NCBI GenBank assembly: GCA_031283025.1 | Contig: JAITCP010000016.1 | Location: 1 to 19,182 of the forward strand | Direction of reading: 5' to 3' | Length of the DNA stretch: 19,182 nt | Source: Spirochaetaceae bacterium | GTDB lineage: Bacteria > Spirochaetota > Spirochaetia > Treponematales > Breznakiellaceae | In this document: positions 1 through 7,130 of the stretch, one piece after another | Position numbering within the stretch: position 1 is the stretch's first letter | Layout of the letters: each line of letters begins with the position of its first letter | Made by a program: the position numbers and the translations under genes | Notes under the pieces: model-generated | Database searches by the model: none | What the model saw: only the letters and a program-made list of their open reading frames with translations | What the model was told of the DNA's origin: nothing

Positions 1-429
1 ATCGGGTTTATGACCGAACCCCGCGGCATGACGGGGCAGGACTATGCTTCAGGCGGGGGATATATGGAATCCCTCATGGGCAGACTGGTGAATTACAGTA
101 CGGGAGAATTCAGGCACAAAAACCATCCTGCCCGGAGGAAAGAACTGGTTTCAATACTCAGCACCATCGCCGTTAACCACGTGGCAGTAATTAACCCGGG
201 TGTAATTGTGTTGGCTGGTAAAATCTTTGACAAAGGCCTGGCGGAAGCCGTAAGCCGGTGTATGGCGTATCATCTGCCTGCCGGGATCATGCCCCGAATC
301 ACCCGTGATTCCGGCAGCACTACAGGGCTTGAAGGCCTAATTCTTAGCTGTAGGGGATACATTACCACAGGAATGCATCTGATACAAAGTACCGGTTTCC
401 CGCAGGAAGCGGATAGAATAGCCGTATAG
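1..429 (+). CDS. ROK-family transcriptional regulator/sugar kinase, C-terminal part (partial)
   Basis: The gene is open from the first base of the window, so its N-terminus is missing. About 142 residues remain. The stretch VINPGVIVLAGKIFD matches the ROK-family element usually seen as NPEVIVLGG, and it is followed by the usual C-terminal end with TTGLEGLILSCRGY. ROK proteins are sugar kinases or sugar-responsive repressors of the NagC/Mlc/XylR type. The DNA-binding region that would decide between these lies outside the window. The gene ends 24 bases before a glycoside-hydrolase-like gene and a sugar ABC importer in the same direction, so a local regulator of that operon is the natural reading. 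The usual ROK zinc motif CxCGxxGC is not visible in the part present. Family assignment is fairly sure; the regulator role is inferred from context. Confidence 0.75.
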   Translation: MGFMTEPRGMTGQDYASGGGYMESLMGRLVNYSTGEFRHKNHPARRKELVSILSTIAVNHVAVINPGVIVLAGKIFDKGLAEAVSRCMAYHLPAGIMPRITRDSGSTTGLEGLILSCRGYITTGMHLIQSTGFPQEADRIAV

Positions 430-453
430 CGGAGTAAGGTATATGGTGGGAAT

Positions 454-1596
454 ATGGACGTAAACATACAATTATTCACAGGAAGCTGTACGGTACCCGC
501 CGAATTAAACCTGCAGTCAATTACAAATAAGTTGAACAAAATACTTAAAAGGACAAATATCGCAAATGCGCTTATAGGCTGGAACAAAGATGCGGACTTG
601 CCGGAAATTACCTCGCTTCTAAAGCGCAGCGGCGCTGACATATATTTGTGGCTGCCTGTTTTTTCAGAGCTTGAGGCGCTTGCCGGTTTTTCACCAATAA
701 TAGGGCATAAAAATAAAGAACTCAAAATAAATTATGATATGGGAAATGGGGAAAACTTCATATTCTACTGCCCCGCAAACGCTGAAAACCTGGAAACATT
801 TACGAGAATATATGAAGAACATTACAGCAGAGAAATTTATGACGGTGTATTTCTGGACAAAATCAGATTCCCGTCTTTTATTGGCGGGGTAGACTCGGTA
901 TTAACTTGTTTTTGCGATTGTTGCCGCTCAAAATATGATCTGCCCGAGACAGGGGAGCTGTATGCCGCTGATAGCATAAACCCGCTGGGAATAACCTCTT
1001 ACAATGATTTGCATTATGATATGGACGGCGCATTTAAAAAAATCTTTGAGTACAAGTACAGCGCAGTCTTTAATTCCCTTGAATATTTGTGCGCTTATTT
1101 CAAGGGAAAAGGATTAAAAATAGGATTTGATTTGTTTGCGCCGTTCCTGGCGTACTTTACCGGACAGGACTATCACAGGCTTATGCCTCTCGCTGATTTT
1201 GTAAAGCCCATGTTTTACGGCATGACGAATGCCCCCGCAGGCCTGCCGTTTGAAATAAATATGTACGCAGGAGCTTTTGATAATGACGCTGAAAACGCCG
1301 AGAAGCGCAAGAAATTGTTCCTTGATTGCATAGGGTACGGGAACGGTTTTATAAACAGCGAAATTGCCGGTATCAGGAAAATAATAGATAACAGCGGGCT
1401 TAAAACCAGACTGTATGCCGGAATTGAAATGAACTATAACGGGCATATAGCTCCTGTTACAGTGGAATATATAAGGGAAAGCATAACCAATATCAAAGGA
1501 GCAGACGGGATTGTTGCCTCCTGGGATTTGAACACAATACCGGATTCCCACATTGATTGTCTGTTAGACGCCGTGGAGTTTAGTTATGCACGATAA
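454..1596 (+). CDS. Putative TIM-barrel glycoside hydrolase-like protein in a sugar transport operon
   Basis: This 380-residue protein has no signal peptide and is probably cytoplasmic. The segment YDGVFLDKIRFPSF (around residues 129-142) resembles the DGxxLDYIRFP strand of hypothetical glycoside hydrolase (GHL) TIM-barrel families, where the Asp sits at a barrel end. It is followed by a Cys cluster, CFCDCCRSKYDL, like the CxCxxC segment seen after the barrel strand in some of these families. Later segments (FVKPMFYGM, LYAGIEMNY, GIVASWDLN) look like further barrel strands. The ATG follows a GGTGGGA stretch. Its 3' end overlaps the ATPase gene by 11 bases, so the two are co-transcribed. It may process an imported or phosphorylated glycan. 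The fold call is moderate, and catalytic activity and substrate are unknown. Confidence 0.6.
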   Translation: MDVNIQLFTGSCTVPAELNLQSITNKLNKILKRTNIANALIGWNKDADLPEITSLLKRSGADIYLWLPVFSELEALAGFSPIIGHKNKELKINYDMGNGENFIFYCPANAENLETFTRIYEEHYSREIYDGVFLDKIRFPSFIGGVDSVLTCFCDCCRSKYDLPETGELYAADSINPLGITSYNDLHYDMDGAFKKIFEYKYSAVFNSLEYLCAYFKGKGLKIGFDLFAPFLAYFTGQDYHRLMPLADFVKPMFYGMTNAPAGLPFEINMYAGAFDNDAENAEKRKKLFLDCIGYGNGFINSEIAGIRKIIDNSGLKTRLYAGIEMNYNGHIAPVTVEYIRESITNIKGADGIVASWDLNTIPDSHIDCLLDAVEFSYAR

Positions 1597-3109
1597 CATT
1601 TTGGAAATGAAAGGGATAGAAAAATGCTTCTCTCAGGTTAAAGTGCTTAAGGATGTTGATTTTTTGGTTAAGAGAGGAGAAGTCCGGGCGCTTGTCGGGG
1701 CAAATGGCGCCGGTAAATCGACTTTGATGAAAATACTGGGCGGTGTTTTAATTCCAAATAAGGGGGAAATCTTTTTAAACGGAGAAAAAGTAAACTTCCA
1801 TTCTCCAAGAGAAGCTATCAACTGCGGCGTAAGCATAATTTATCAGGAATTGAGCCTTATCCCGACGATGTCAATATATGAAAACGTATATTTGAACAGA
1901 GAACGTACCAATTACGGCATATTGCAAAAAAAACGGATGAAATCGGATTATGAAAAACTTGCGGGTGAGTTAAAATTCGGGATTCCGGCGAATGTCAAAG
2001 CTTCATCGCTCAATATTGCGAACCAGCAGCTTGTCGAAATTATGAAGGCCCTTTCCATAGATGCGGATATAATCGTAATGGACGAGCCGACGACCTCTCT
2101 GACAGAATCCGAAAAAGAAAAGCTGTATGAAACAATCAAAAGTTTGAAGCAAAGGGGCAAAACGATAATTTATATATCACATCTTTTGCGGGAGATTTTC
2201 CAGATTGCTGACAGCATTACGATAATGCGTGATGGTGAAATAGTCGGCAATTTCCGTAGAAACGAAATAACACAAATGGAAGTTGCAGGGCTGGTTATGA
2301 ATAAAAGCATGGCCGCTGTAAGCGCGGATCGGGAAAGGATTAGAGATTTATCGGGAAATCCGGTCGTACTTAAAACGGAAAACATAACAAAAACAGGCGT
2401 TCTAAACAATATAAATTTGGTTCTGAAGAAAGGCGAGATTCTTGGATTGGCGGGACTTCTGGGCGCGGGCAGGACGGAGCTTTGCAGAACGCTGTGCGGT
2501 GATTTGGCTTTTGAAAGCGGACGAATTTTGCTGAATGGCAAAGAATGCCGTTTTAAGCTGCCAAGTGACGCTATACGGGCAGGTATTGGGCTTATACCGG
2601 AAGACAGAAAAAACATGGGCCTTATTTTAAAACATCCGGTATATAATAATTCTACGATTGTGTGCCTTAAGAACCTGTCAAAATTTGGAATTGTTTCAAA
2701 AAAGAAACAGTATAATTATGCCAATAGGCAGGTTTCAAGGCTTAATATAAAAGTTTCCGACATAAAAAACCAGGCAGGAACACTTTCAGGCGGCAATCAG
2801 CAGAAAGTCGTTATATCAAAATGGTTCGAAGGCGATCTCCAAATTTATGTGTTCGATGAGCCGACAAAAGGAATTGATGTTGGGGCAAAAGAAGATATTT
2901 TCAGGCTTATTGAAATGTTTGCAGAAGGCGGCGCATCCGTCATATTTGTTTCTTCCGATTTAGAGGAGGTCTTAAGAATTTCGGACAGGATAATGGTAAT
3001 GTCAAAAGGGCGTATTACAAAGGAATTTGAAAAAAAGAATTTTGATTTGCAAAAAATAACGGCGTTTTGCATGGACATTTCTGAAGAAGGAGATATATAT
3101 GCCGGATAA
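1586..3109 (+). CDS. Monosaccharide ABC importer, duplicated ATP-binding protein (RbsA/MglA type)
   Basis: At 507 residues this is the usual size for a fused two-NBD sugar importer ATPase. NBD1 has Walker A GANGAGKST (residues 38-46), Walker B IIVMDEPTTS (near 162-171) and the weak signature LNIANQQLVE typical of this family. NBD2 has the degenerate Walker A GLLGAGRTEL, a proper signature LSGGNQQKV and Walker B FDEPTKGIDVGAK. This active/degenerate mix is normal for RbsA, MglA and XylG proteins. It energises uptake through the permease encoded next. Its ATG lies 11 bases inside the upstream gene, with TGGAG about 8 bases before it, and its end overlaps the permease by 11 bases. The exact sugar cannot be read from the sequence. 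Confidence 0.95.
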   Translation: MHDNILEMKGIEKCFSQVKVLKDVDFLVKRGEVRALVGANGAGKSTLMKILGGVLIPNKGEIFLNGEKVNFHSPREAINCGVSIIYQELSLIPTMSIYENVYLNRERTNYGILQKKRMKSDYEKLAGELKFGIPANVKASSLNIANQQLVEIMKALSIDADIIVMDEPTTSLTESEKEKLYETIKSLKQRGKTIIYISHLLREIFQIADSITIMRDGEIVGNFRRNEITQMEVAGLVMNKSMAAVSADRERIRDLSGNPVVLKTENITKTGVLNNINLVLKKGEILGLAGLLGAGRTELCRTLCGDLAFESGRILLNGKECRFKLPSDAIRAGIGLIPEDRKNMGLILKHPVYNNSTIVCLKNLSKFGIVSKKKQYNYANRQVSRLNIKVSDIKNQAGTLSGGNQQKVVISKWFEGDLQIYVFDEPTKGIDVGAKEDIFRLIEMFAEGGASVIFVSSDLEEVLRISDRIMVMSKGRITKEFEKKNFDLQKITAFCMDISEEGDIYAG

Positions 3110-4061
3110 AATAAAAAATGTTTTTAAGGGCTTTAACTTCAGAGAACATGGCGTGTTAATCGGTTTTATCGTCTTATGCACAATAATAGGCTTTTTAACG
3201 CCTGACTTTCTTTCCGTGAGAAATATACTTAACCTTTTAAGGCAGTCTTCCATTATCGGAATAATCTCCATGGGAATGACGTTTGTGATTATAAGCGGGA
3301 ATTTCGATATTTCAGTCGGCGCCATATGCGGGCTTTCCGGTGCGGTTGTAATGAAGCTTATGACAATGGGTGTTCCTATTGTTCCGGCAATCCTGATTGC
3401 CCTGGCTGCTTGTATGTGCATCGGTTTGGTAAACGGAATATCAGTTGCAAAAATAGGCATCCCGTCTTTGATCGCCACGATGGCGATGGTTACAATTTTA
3501 AAAGGTTCAATTTTGATAATTACAGGAGGTTATCCTATCTCTAACCCGGTTCCGGCATATACGGTTATAGCACAGAGCTATGTTGGTTTTATCCCTACGC
3601 CTATAATATTATTTCTTTTTATAATTATTATAGCCCAATTTACGCTTACAAAAACAAAAATCGGAAGCCATGTTTACTCTGTTGGCGGTAATCAGGTGGC
3701 AAGCCGTTTGTCAGGAATTAATGTTGACAAACAAAAAATACTTGTGTTTGTCATAAACGGATTTGCGGCAGGGCTTGCGGGTATTATACTTTCCTCCCGT
3801 GTCGCATCGGCAACCATTGCGGCAGGTGATGGTTACGATCTGGACGCTATTGCTTCTGTTGTCATAGGGGGTACGAGTGTATCGGGCGGTGAAGGAAGCG
3901 CGCTTAGAACGGTTCTCGGCGTGCTTTTGATGGCAATAATCGGCAATAGTTTTAATCTTTTGGGAATTGACACTAAATTCCAGTATATTTTCAGAGGAAT
4001 GATTATCCTCCTTGCTGTCGGTTTTGACAGTTATAACAAAAAGAAGCTGCAAAATGTATAA
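3099..4061 (+). CDS. Monosaccharide ABC importer, permease (RbsC type)
   Basis: This 320-residue inner-membrane protein is hydrophobic nearly throughout, with about eight to ten membrane segments. It carries the marks of the branched-chain/ribose permease family (BPD_transp_2): ISGNFDISVGA near the N-terminus, YSVGGNQVASRLSGI in the cytoplasmic loop that contacts the ATPase, and ASVVIGGTSVSGGEGS near the C-terminus. The start follows AAGGAGA at a good distance and overlaps the ATPase stop by 11 bases. Full length for the family. It would work as a dimer with the duplicated ATPase. Confidence 0.95.
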   Translation: MPDKIKNVFKGFNFREHGVLIGFIVLCTIIGFLTPDFLSVRNILNLLRQSSIIGIISMGMTFVIISGNFDISVGAICGLSGAVVMKLMTMGVPIVPAILIALAACMCIGLVNGISVAKIGIPSLIATMAMVTILKGSILIITGGYPISNPVPAYTVIAQSYVGFIPTPIILFLFIIIIAQFTLTKTKIGSHVYSVGGNQVASRLSGINVDKQKILVFVINGFAAGLAGIILSSRVASATIAAGDGYDLDAIASVVIGGTSVSGGEGSALRTVLGVLLMAIIGNSFNLLGIDTKFQYIFRGMIILLAVGFDSYNKKKLQNV

Positions 4062-4074
4062 TAATTACACTGGG

Positions 4075-4094
4075 TATAAATCTTTTGATTTATA
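4075..4094 (+). repeat. Small AT-rich hairpin between permease and binding-protein genes
   Basis: TATAAATC, a TTTT loop and GATTTATA form a perfect 8-bp stem in the 69-base gap between the permease stop and the binding-protein start. In sugar operons such hairpins can protect one half of the message and change the ratio of binding protein to membrane parts. An AT-only stem may be too weak for this. A functional role is inferred. Confidence 0.35.
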
Positions 4095-4130
4095 TATATA
4101 TTAAGCTTAGAAGTTTGAGGAGGTTCGAAA

Positions 4131-5081
4131 ATGAAAAAGCTTGTGATTTCGGTGGTTCTTTGCGCGGCTCTTGTTTTTTCGCTCACGGCATGTTCGGGAA
4201 AAAAAGATGCTGCAAAAAAGACAGTTGCTGTTTTAATCCCCGGTCCGGCGGGGTATTTTAACGCAACAAAGGAAGGCGTTGACCGCGCCGCAAAAGAGTT
4301 CGGAATAAACGTGGTTTATGCCGATGCCGGGTGGGATGCGGCAAAGCAAATGTCGCAAATTGAAGACTTTATTCAAAGAAAGGTGGATCTAATTGCAGTA
4401 TGCTGTGTTGACGCAAAAGCAATTGAATCTGCAATCCCAAAAATACGGGAAGCCGGCGTGCCTATTATTGCGTTTACAAACGGTATCGGAACCGCCCCCA
4501 CCGGCGAGTATCCGGGACTTGTAACGTATGTCGGCCAAAATGAAATCGACACGGGCGAGATTGTCGGAGATTACGCCAAGAAACTGCTTGGTTCGGAAGG
4601 CGGCAAAGTAATTATGATTGAGGGTGTTCCGGGAACAACTCCTCAAATAAACCGCCGTGCGGGATTTTTAAGGGCGATTGGGACACAGCCGAATATTGAG
4701 GTGATATTCACGGGATCAAGCGAATGGGATAAAGAAAAAGCGATAAAAATCACCGAAGACTTAATTCAGTCCAAACGGCAATTTGATCTTGTATTCGCAC
4801 AGGATGCCGGAAGCGGAGCAGGCGCCGCTATGGCGCTTATTGAAGCGGGGCTTAGAGACAAAGTTTACGTTCTTGCGATTGACGGCAGCAAAGAGGCGAT
4901 GCAGTCAGTAAAGGATGGTTTAATCAACAGCACAACATGGATGTCTGCCAAGGAGGAGGGCTATAGAACAATTGAAGTTGCCTCCAGATACTTCAAGGGG
5001 GAAAACCTTCCTACAGTTACCCAGTTAAAGCAGATACTGATTACTCAGGATAACTGCAATGATTATGAAGGGGAGTTTTGA
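4131..5081 (+). CDS. Sugar ABC importer substrate-binding lipoprotein (RbsB/Peripla_BP_4 type)
   Basis: The first 21 residues form a lipoprotein signal: charged start MKK, hydrophobic core and lipobox LTAC with Cys21 as the lipid site. The mature part has the type I periplasmic binding-protein pattern: strand VAVLIPGPAGYFN, then VDLIAVCCVDAKAIESAI, YVGQNEIDTGEIVGDYAKK, IEGVPGTTPQINRRAGFL and VYVLAIDGSKEAMQSVKDG. At 316 residues it is the usual length. A strong AGGAGG at 4118-4123 stands 7 bases before the ATG. It is the last gene of the importer operon and would capture the sugar outside the inner membrane. Ligand unknown; a ribose-, galactose- or autoinducer-2-like sugar are all possible. 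Confidence 0.95.
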   Translation: MKKLVISVVLCAALVFSLTACSGKKDAAKKTVAVLIPGPAGYFNATKEGVDRAAKEFGINVVYADAGWDAAKQMSQIEDFIQRKVDLIAVCCVDAKAIESAIPKIREAGVPIIAFTNGIGTAPTGEYPGLVTYVGQNEIDTGEIVGDYAKKLLGSEGGKVIMIEGVPGTTPQINRRAGFLRAIGTQPNIEVIFTGSSEWDKEKAIKITEDLIQSKRQFDLVFAQDAGSGAGAAMALIEAGLRDKVYVLAIDGSKEAMQSVKDGLINSTTWMSAKEEGYRTIEVASRYFKGENLPTVTQLKQILITQDNCNDYEGEF

Positions 5082-5087
5082 TGTAAG

Positions 5088-5123
5088 GGGAATCTCTAAA
5101 AACTTCAGTTTTTAGAGATTCCC
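5088..5123 (+). terminator. 17-bp perfect hairpin after the sugar operon; candidate terminator and palindromic repeat
   Basis: The arms 5088-5104 and 5107-5123 are exact reverse complements around TC. It starts 6 bases after the stop of the binding-protein gene, where an operon terminator is expected. There is no T-run directly after the stem; a TTTTTT run appears only at 5141-5146. The same palindrome, with one changed base pair kept complementary, recurs at 6742-6783, so it may instead be a dispersed element. Terminator function is inferred from position. Confidence 0.5.
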
Positions 5124-5147
5124 TACTGTGTATTTTGCAGTTTTTTA

Positions 5148-5189
5148 TACGCAGAAACGTTATGGGCGATGCTTTAACGTTTCTGCGTA
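5148..5189. repeat. 15-bp inverted repeat with 12-base loop
   Basis: TACGCAGAAACGTTA at 5148-5162 is exactly repeated in reverse complement at 5175-5189. It lies between the sugar operon and rmuC. It could be a second terminator-like hairpin or a protein-binding dyad. No T-run follows on the plus strand. On the minus strand the stem is followed after one base by TAAAAAACTG, which also has no T-run. Confidence 0.5.
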
Positions 5190-5221
5190 ACACCGGTGAG
5201 GCATATTTCCCTTTAGCCGGA

Positions 5222-5275
5222 TTTTTAATGAGGCAACGCGCCTTTTTTCGGCAACATTTTTTATGAGGCAATGCG
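5222..5275 (+). repeat. Direct repeats of an ATGAGGCAAYGCG box upstream of the rmuC promoter
   Basis: ATGAGGCAACGCG at 5228-5240 and ATGAGGCAATGCG at 5263-5275 differ by one base, and each is preceded by a T-rich run. The second copy sits 5 bases before a TTGACA hexamer. The exact 13 bases occur again on the minus strand at 19067-19079, also 5 bases before TTGACA. These look like a regulatory or promoter-linked repeat; the binding partner is unknown. Confidence 0.55.
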
Positions 5276-5280
5276 GAGTG

Positions 5281-5308
5281 TTGACAAAATAGCATTTTTC
5301 TTTATAGA
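5281..5308 (+). promoter_or_regulatory. Sigma-70-type promoter for rmuC
   Basis: A perfect -35 TTGACA (5281-5286) and a -10 TATAGA (5303-5308) are 16 bases apart. The start site would be near 5315, giving a short leader with AAGGAG at 5322-5327 and the ATG at 5337. No other gene intervenes. Confidence 0.7.
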
Positions 5309-5336
5309 ATAACCCTTACGCAAGGAGAACAACAGT

Positions 5337-6662
5337 ATGGATGCGGGGTTAATCATTCAAATAGCAATATTTTTAATAACTATTATCCTATTAGTATTGT
5401 TAATACTTTTATTCGGAAAACAAAACTCAGGTTCCCAGGAACATATTCTGCAAAAATTCAGCGAGTATGAAAAAAGGCTGGATAAAAATGAATTTTCCCT
5501 GCGCGAAGAATTCGGCAGAAACAGGGAAGAAACAGGTAAATCCGCCAAAGCCTCCAGAGAAGAATTAGCTTCCGCTTTAAAATCTGTGGAAGAAAAGTTA
5601 TTATCCATAATAATAAAATTTACCGGCCTGGTTGACAATAAAATAGAAGTATTAACAAAAGACACCAAAGACAGCCTTGAAAAAAACCGTGAAACGGTAG
5701 AAAAAAAACTTGGCGATCTTCAAAAAGAAAACGGTGAAAAACTTGAGCAAATGCGCCAAACCGTGGATGAAAAACTGCACAAGACACTTGAAACCCGGCT
5801 GGGCGAATCTTTCAAGCTGGTAAGTGAACGGCTGGAGCAGGTAAGCAAGGGTCTTGGTGAAATGCAAAGCCTTGCATCTGACGTGGGCGATCTGAAAAAA
5901 GTAATGTCCAATGTAAAGACAAAAGGCGTTCTGGGCGAATATCAGCTTGAGGCGATTCTTGAGCAGATGCTTGCCCCAAGTCAATATGAGAAAAATGTAA
6001 AAACAAAATCCGGCAGTGACAGAAACGTGGAATTTGCCGTAAAAATTCCAAGCAAGGAAGATTCAAGCAGAGCGGTTTGGCTGCCCATCGATTCAAAATT
6101 GCCTACAAGCGGGTACGAAGCGCTTCTTGACGCGTACAACACGGGCGACAAAAAAACGATAGAAGACGCCCAAAAGGCGTTTTCCAGAACGGTAAAGAAT
6201 TTTGCCAAAGACATTCATGACAAATACATTGACCCCCCGAACACAATGGATTTTGCAATACTCTTCCTGCCCTTTGAGGGCGAATATGCGGAAGTGGTCC
6301 GTGATCCGGAACTTTTTGAAGGCATACAAAGGGACTATAAGATCATTGTTACCGGCCCGTCCACCATCTGTGCTTTCTTAAACGCGCTGCAAATAGGCTT
6401 CCGGAGCCTTGCCGTTGAAAAAAGAACCAGTGAAATATGGAAAATATTAAGCGATGTAAAAAAAGAATTTGGCAATTTTGAAACTGTTTTAACAAAAGTC
6501 AAAGAACAAATTGACAAAGCAAGCACCACGCTGGAAAAAGATGTCGGCATACGAACCAGGGCTATTGTAAAAAAACTCAAGGATGTTGAAACATTGCCCA
6601 ATAGCGGGGCGGAGAACGAACTACTGCCGGATGCCTTTTTTGACGATGAAGAAACCGTATAA
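5337..6662 (+). CDS. rmuC: DNA recombination protein RmuC
   Basis: This 441-residue protein has the RmuC layout. A membrane segment (residues 4-26) is followed by a long charged coiled coil (about 33-195) with many Lys/Glu heptads. The conserved RmuC domain (about 196-405) starts at GVLGEYQLEAILEQML and contains VEFAVKIP, WLPIDSKLP (near 248-256), FLPFEGEYAEVV and VTGPSTICAFLNALQIGFR. The domain is related to restriction-endonuclease folds, and RmuC limits inversions at short inverted repeats in E. coli. It stands alone behind its own promoter, with hairpins on both sides. The acidic C-terminal tail (FFDDEETV) is not part of the core domain. Confidence 0.93.
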   Translation: MDAGLIIQIAIFLITIILLVLLILLFGKQNSGSQEHILQKFSEYEKRLDKNEFSLREEFGRNREETGKSAKASREELASALKSVEEKLLSIIIKFTGLVDNKIEVLTKDTKDSLEKNRETVEKKLGDLQKENGEKLEQMRQTVDEKLHKTLETRLGESFKLVSERLEQVSKGLGEMQSLASDVGDLKKVMSNVKTKGVLGEYQLEAILEQMLAPSQYEKNVKTKSGSDRNVEFAVKIPSKEDSSRAVWLPIDSKLPTSGYEALLDAYNTGDKKTIEDAQKAFSRTVKNFAKDIHDKYIDPPNTMDFAILFLPFEGEYAEVVRDPELFEGIQRDYKIIVTGPSTICAFLNALQIGFRSLAVEKRTSEIWKILSDVKKEFGNFETVLTKVKEQIDKASTTLEKDVGIRTRAIVKKLKDVETLPNSGAENELLPDAFFDDEETV

Positions 6663-6673
6663 GCACAATCGGC

Positions 6674-6701
6674 TTGTTCAGAAACTGAAGTTTCTGAACA
6701 A
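6674..6701. repeat. 13-bp perfect inverted repeat downstream of rmuC; candidate terminator
   Basis: TTGTTCAGAAACT at 6674-6686 and its exact reverse complement at 6689-6701 flank the bases GA, 11 bases after the rmuC stop. The centre ACTGAAGT is shared with the hairpin at 6742-6783 and, as its reverse complement, with 5088-5123. No T-run follows, so a terminator role rests on position only. Confidence 0.5.
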
Positions 6702-6741
6702 CTCTAATAGCTATTGTCAAAAATTAAAACTGGTAATATAA

Positions 6742-6783
6742 TAAGGGAACCTCTAAAAACTGAAGTTTTTAGAGGTTCCCTTA
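6742..6783. repeat. 20-bp perfect inverted repeat, second copy of the 5088-5123 palindrome
   Basis: The arms 6742-6761 and 6764-6783 are exact reverse complements around GA. The sequence matches the hairpin at 5088-5123 except that a T:A pair there is a C:G pair here (AATCTCT versus AACCTCT) and the central two bases are complemented. It ends 20 bases before the TGAGG ribosome-binding site of the next gene, so it may lie in that gene's leader. Confidence 0.6.
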
Positions 6784-6814
6784 ATGGAATAACACCAGAA
6801 AACTGAGGTATAGC

Positions 6815-7096
6815 ATGAGCATTGAAGAGTTCCAAACCAAACTTGAAACCATAATCAAGGAATTCCCCATTTCAGGTTTTGATGCGATACCGGACAGCAC
6901 CATGGCCGGTCTAAACATCTGTGCCGGTGAAACGGAAAAGCTGGGAATGAAAACCGGAAAAGAGGTACTTGAAAACCTGATTACGGCATTAAAAACCCGG
7001 AAGGCCGGGGGAAATACCGATGACAGCGTACTAGTTCGGCTTACGGCGCTTGAATTTTACGCCCAAAAACTGAAAGACGGAACTGCCGAAAACTAA
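6815..7096 (+). CDS. Small hypothetical protein, 93 residues
   Basis: I do not recognise this protein. It is predicted to be soluble, with no signal or membrane segment, and is mostly helical with a short glycine-containing turn (KAGGNTDD) before the C-terminal helix. TGAGG at 6804-6808 stands 6 bases before the ATG, and the reading frame is clean, so I accept it as a gene. It is convergent with the minus-strand operon ending at 7131, with only 34 bases between and no clear terminator hairpin there. No function can be proposed. Confidence 0.75.
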   Translation: MSIEEFQTKLETIIKEFPISGFDAIPDSTMAGLNICAGETEKLGMKTGKEVLENLITALKTRKAGGNTDDSVLVRLTALEFYAQKLKDGTAEN

Positions 7097-7130
7097 TAGA
7101 GTTTTGGAAATGGCTCAATTAGTTCAACTA

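Noticed and set aside
270..725. 151-residue minus-strand open frame across the ROK/GHL junction
   Set aside because: Antisense to two plus-strand genes with better support; no domain.
4091..4103. TATATATATATTA as a promoter for the binding-protein gene
   Set aside because: AT-rich run without a -35 match at proper spacing; it overlaps the hairpin stem.
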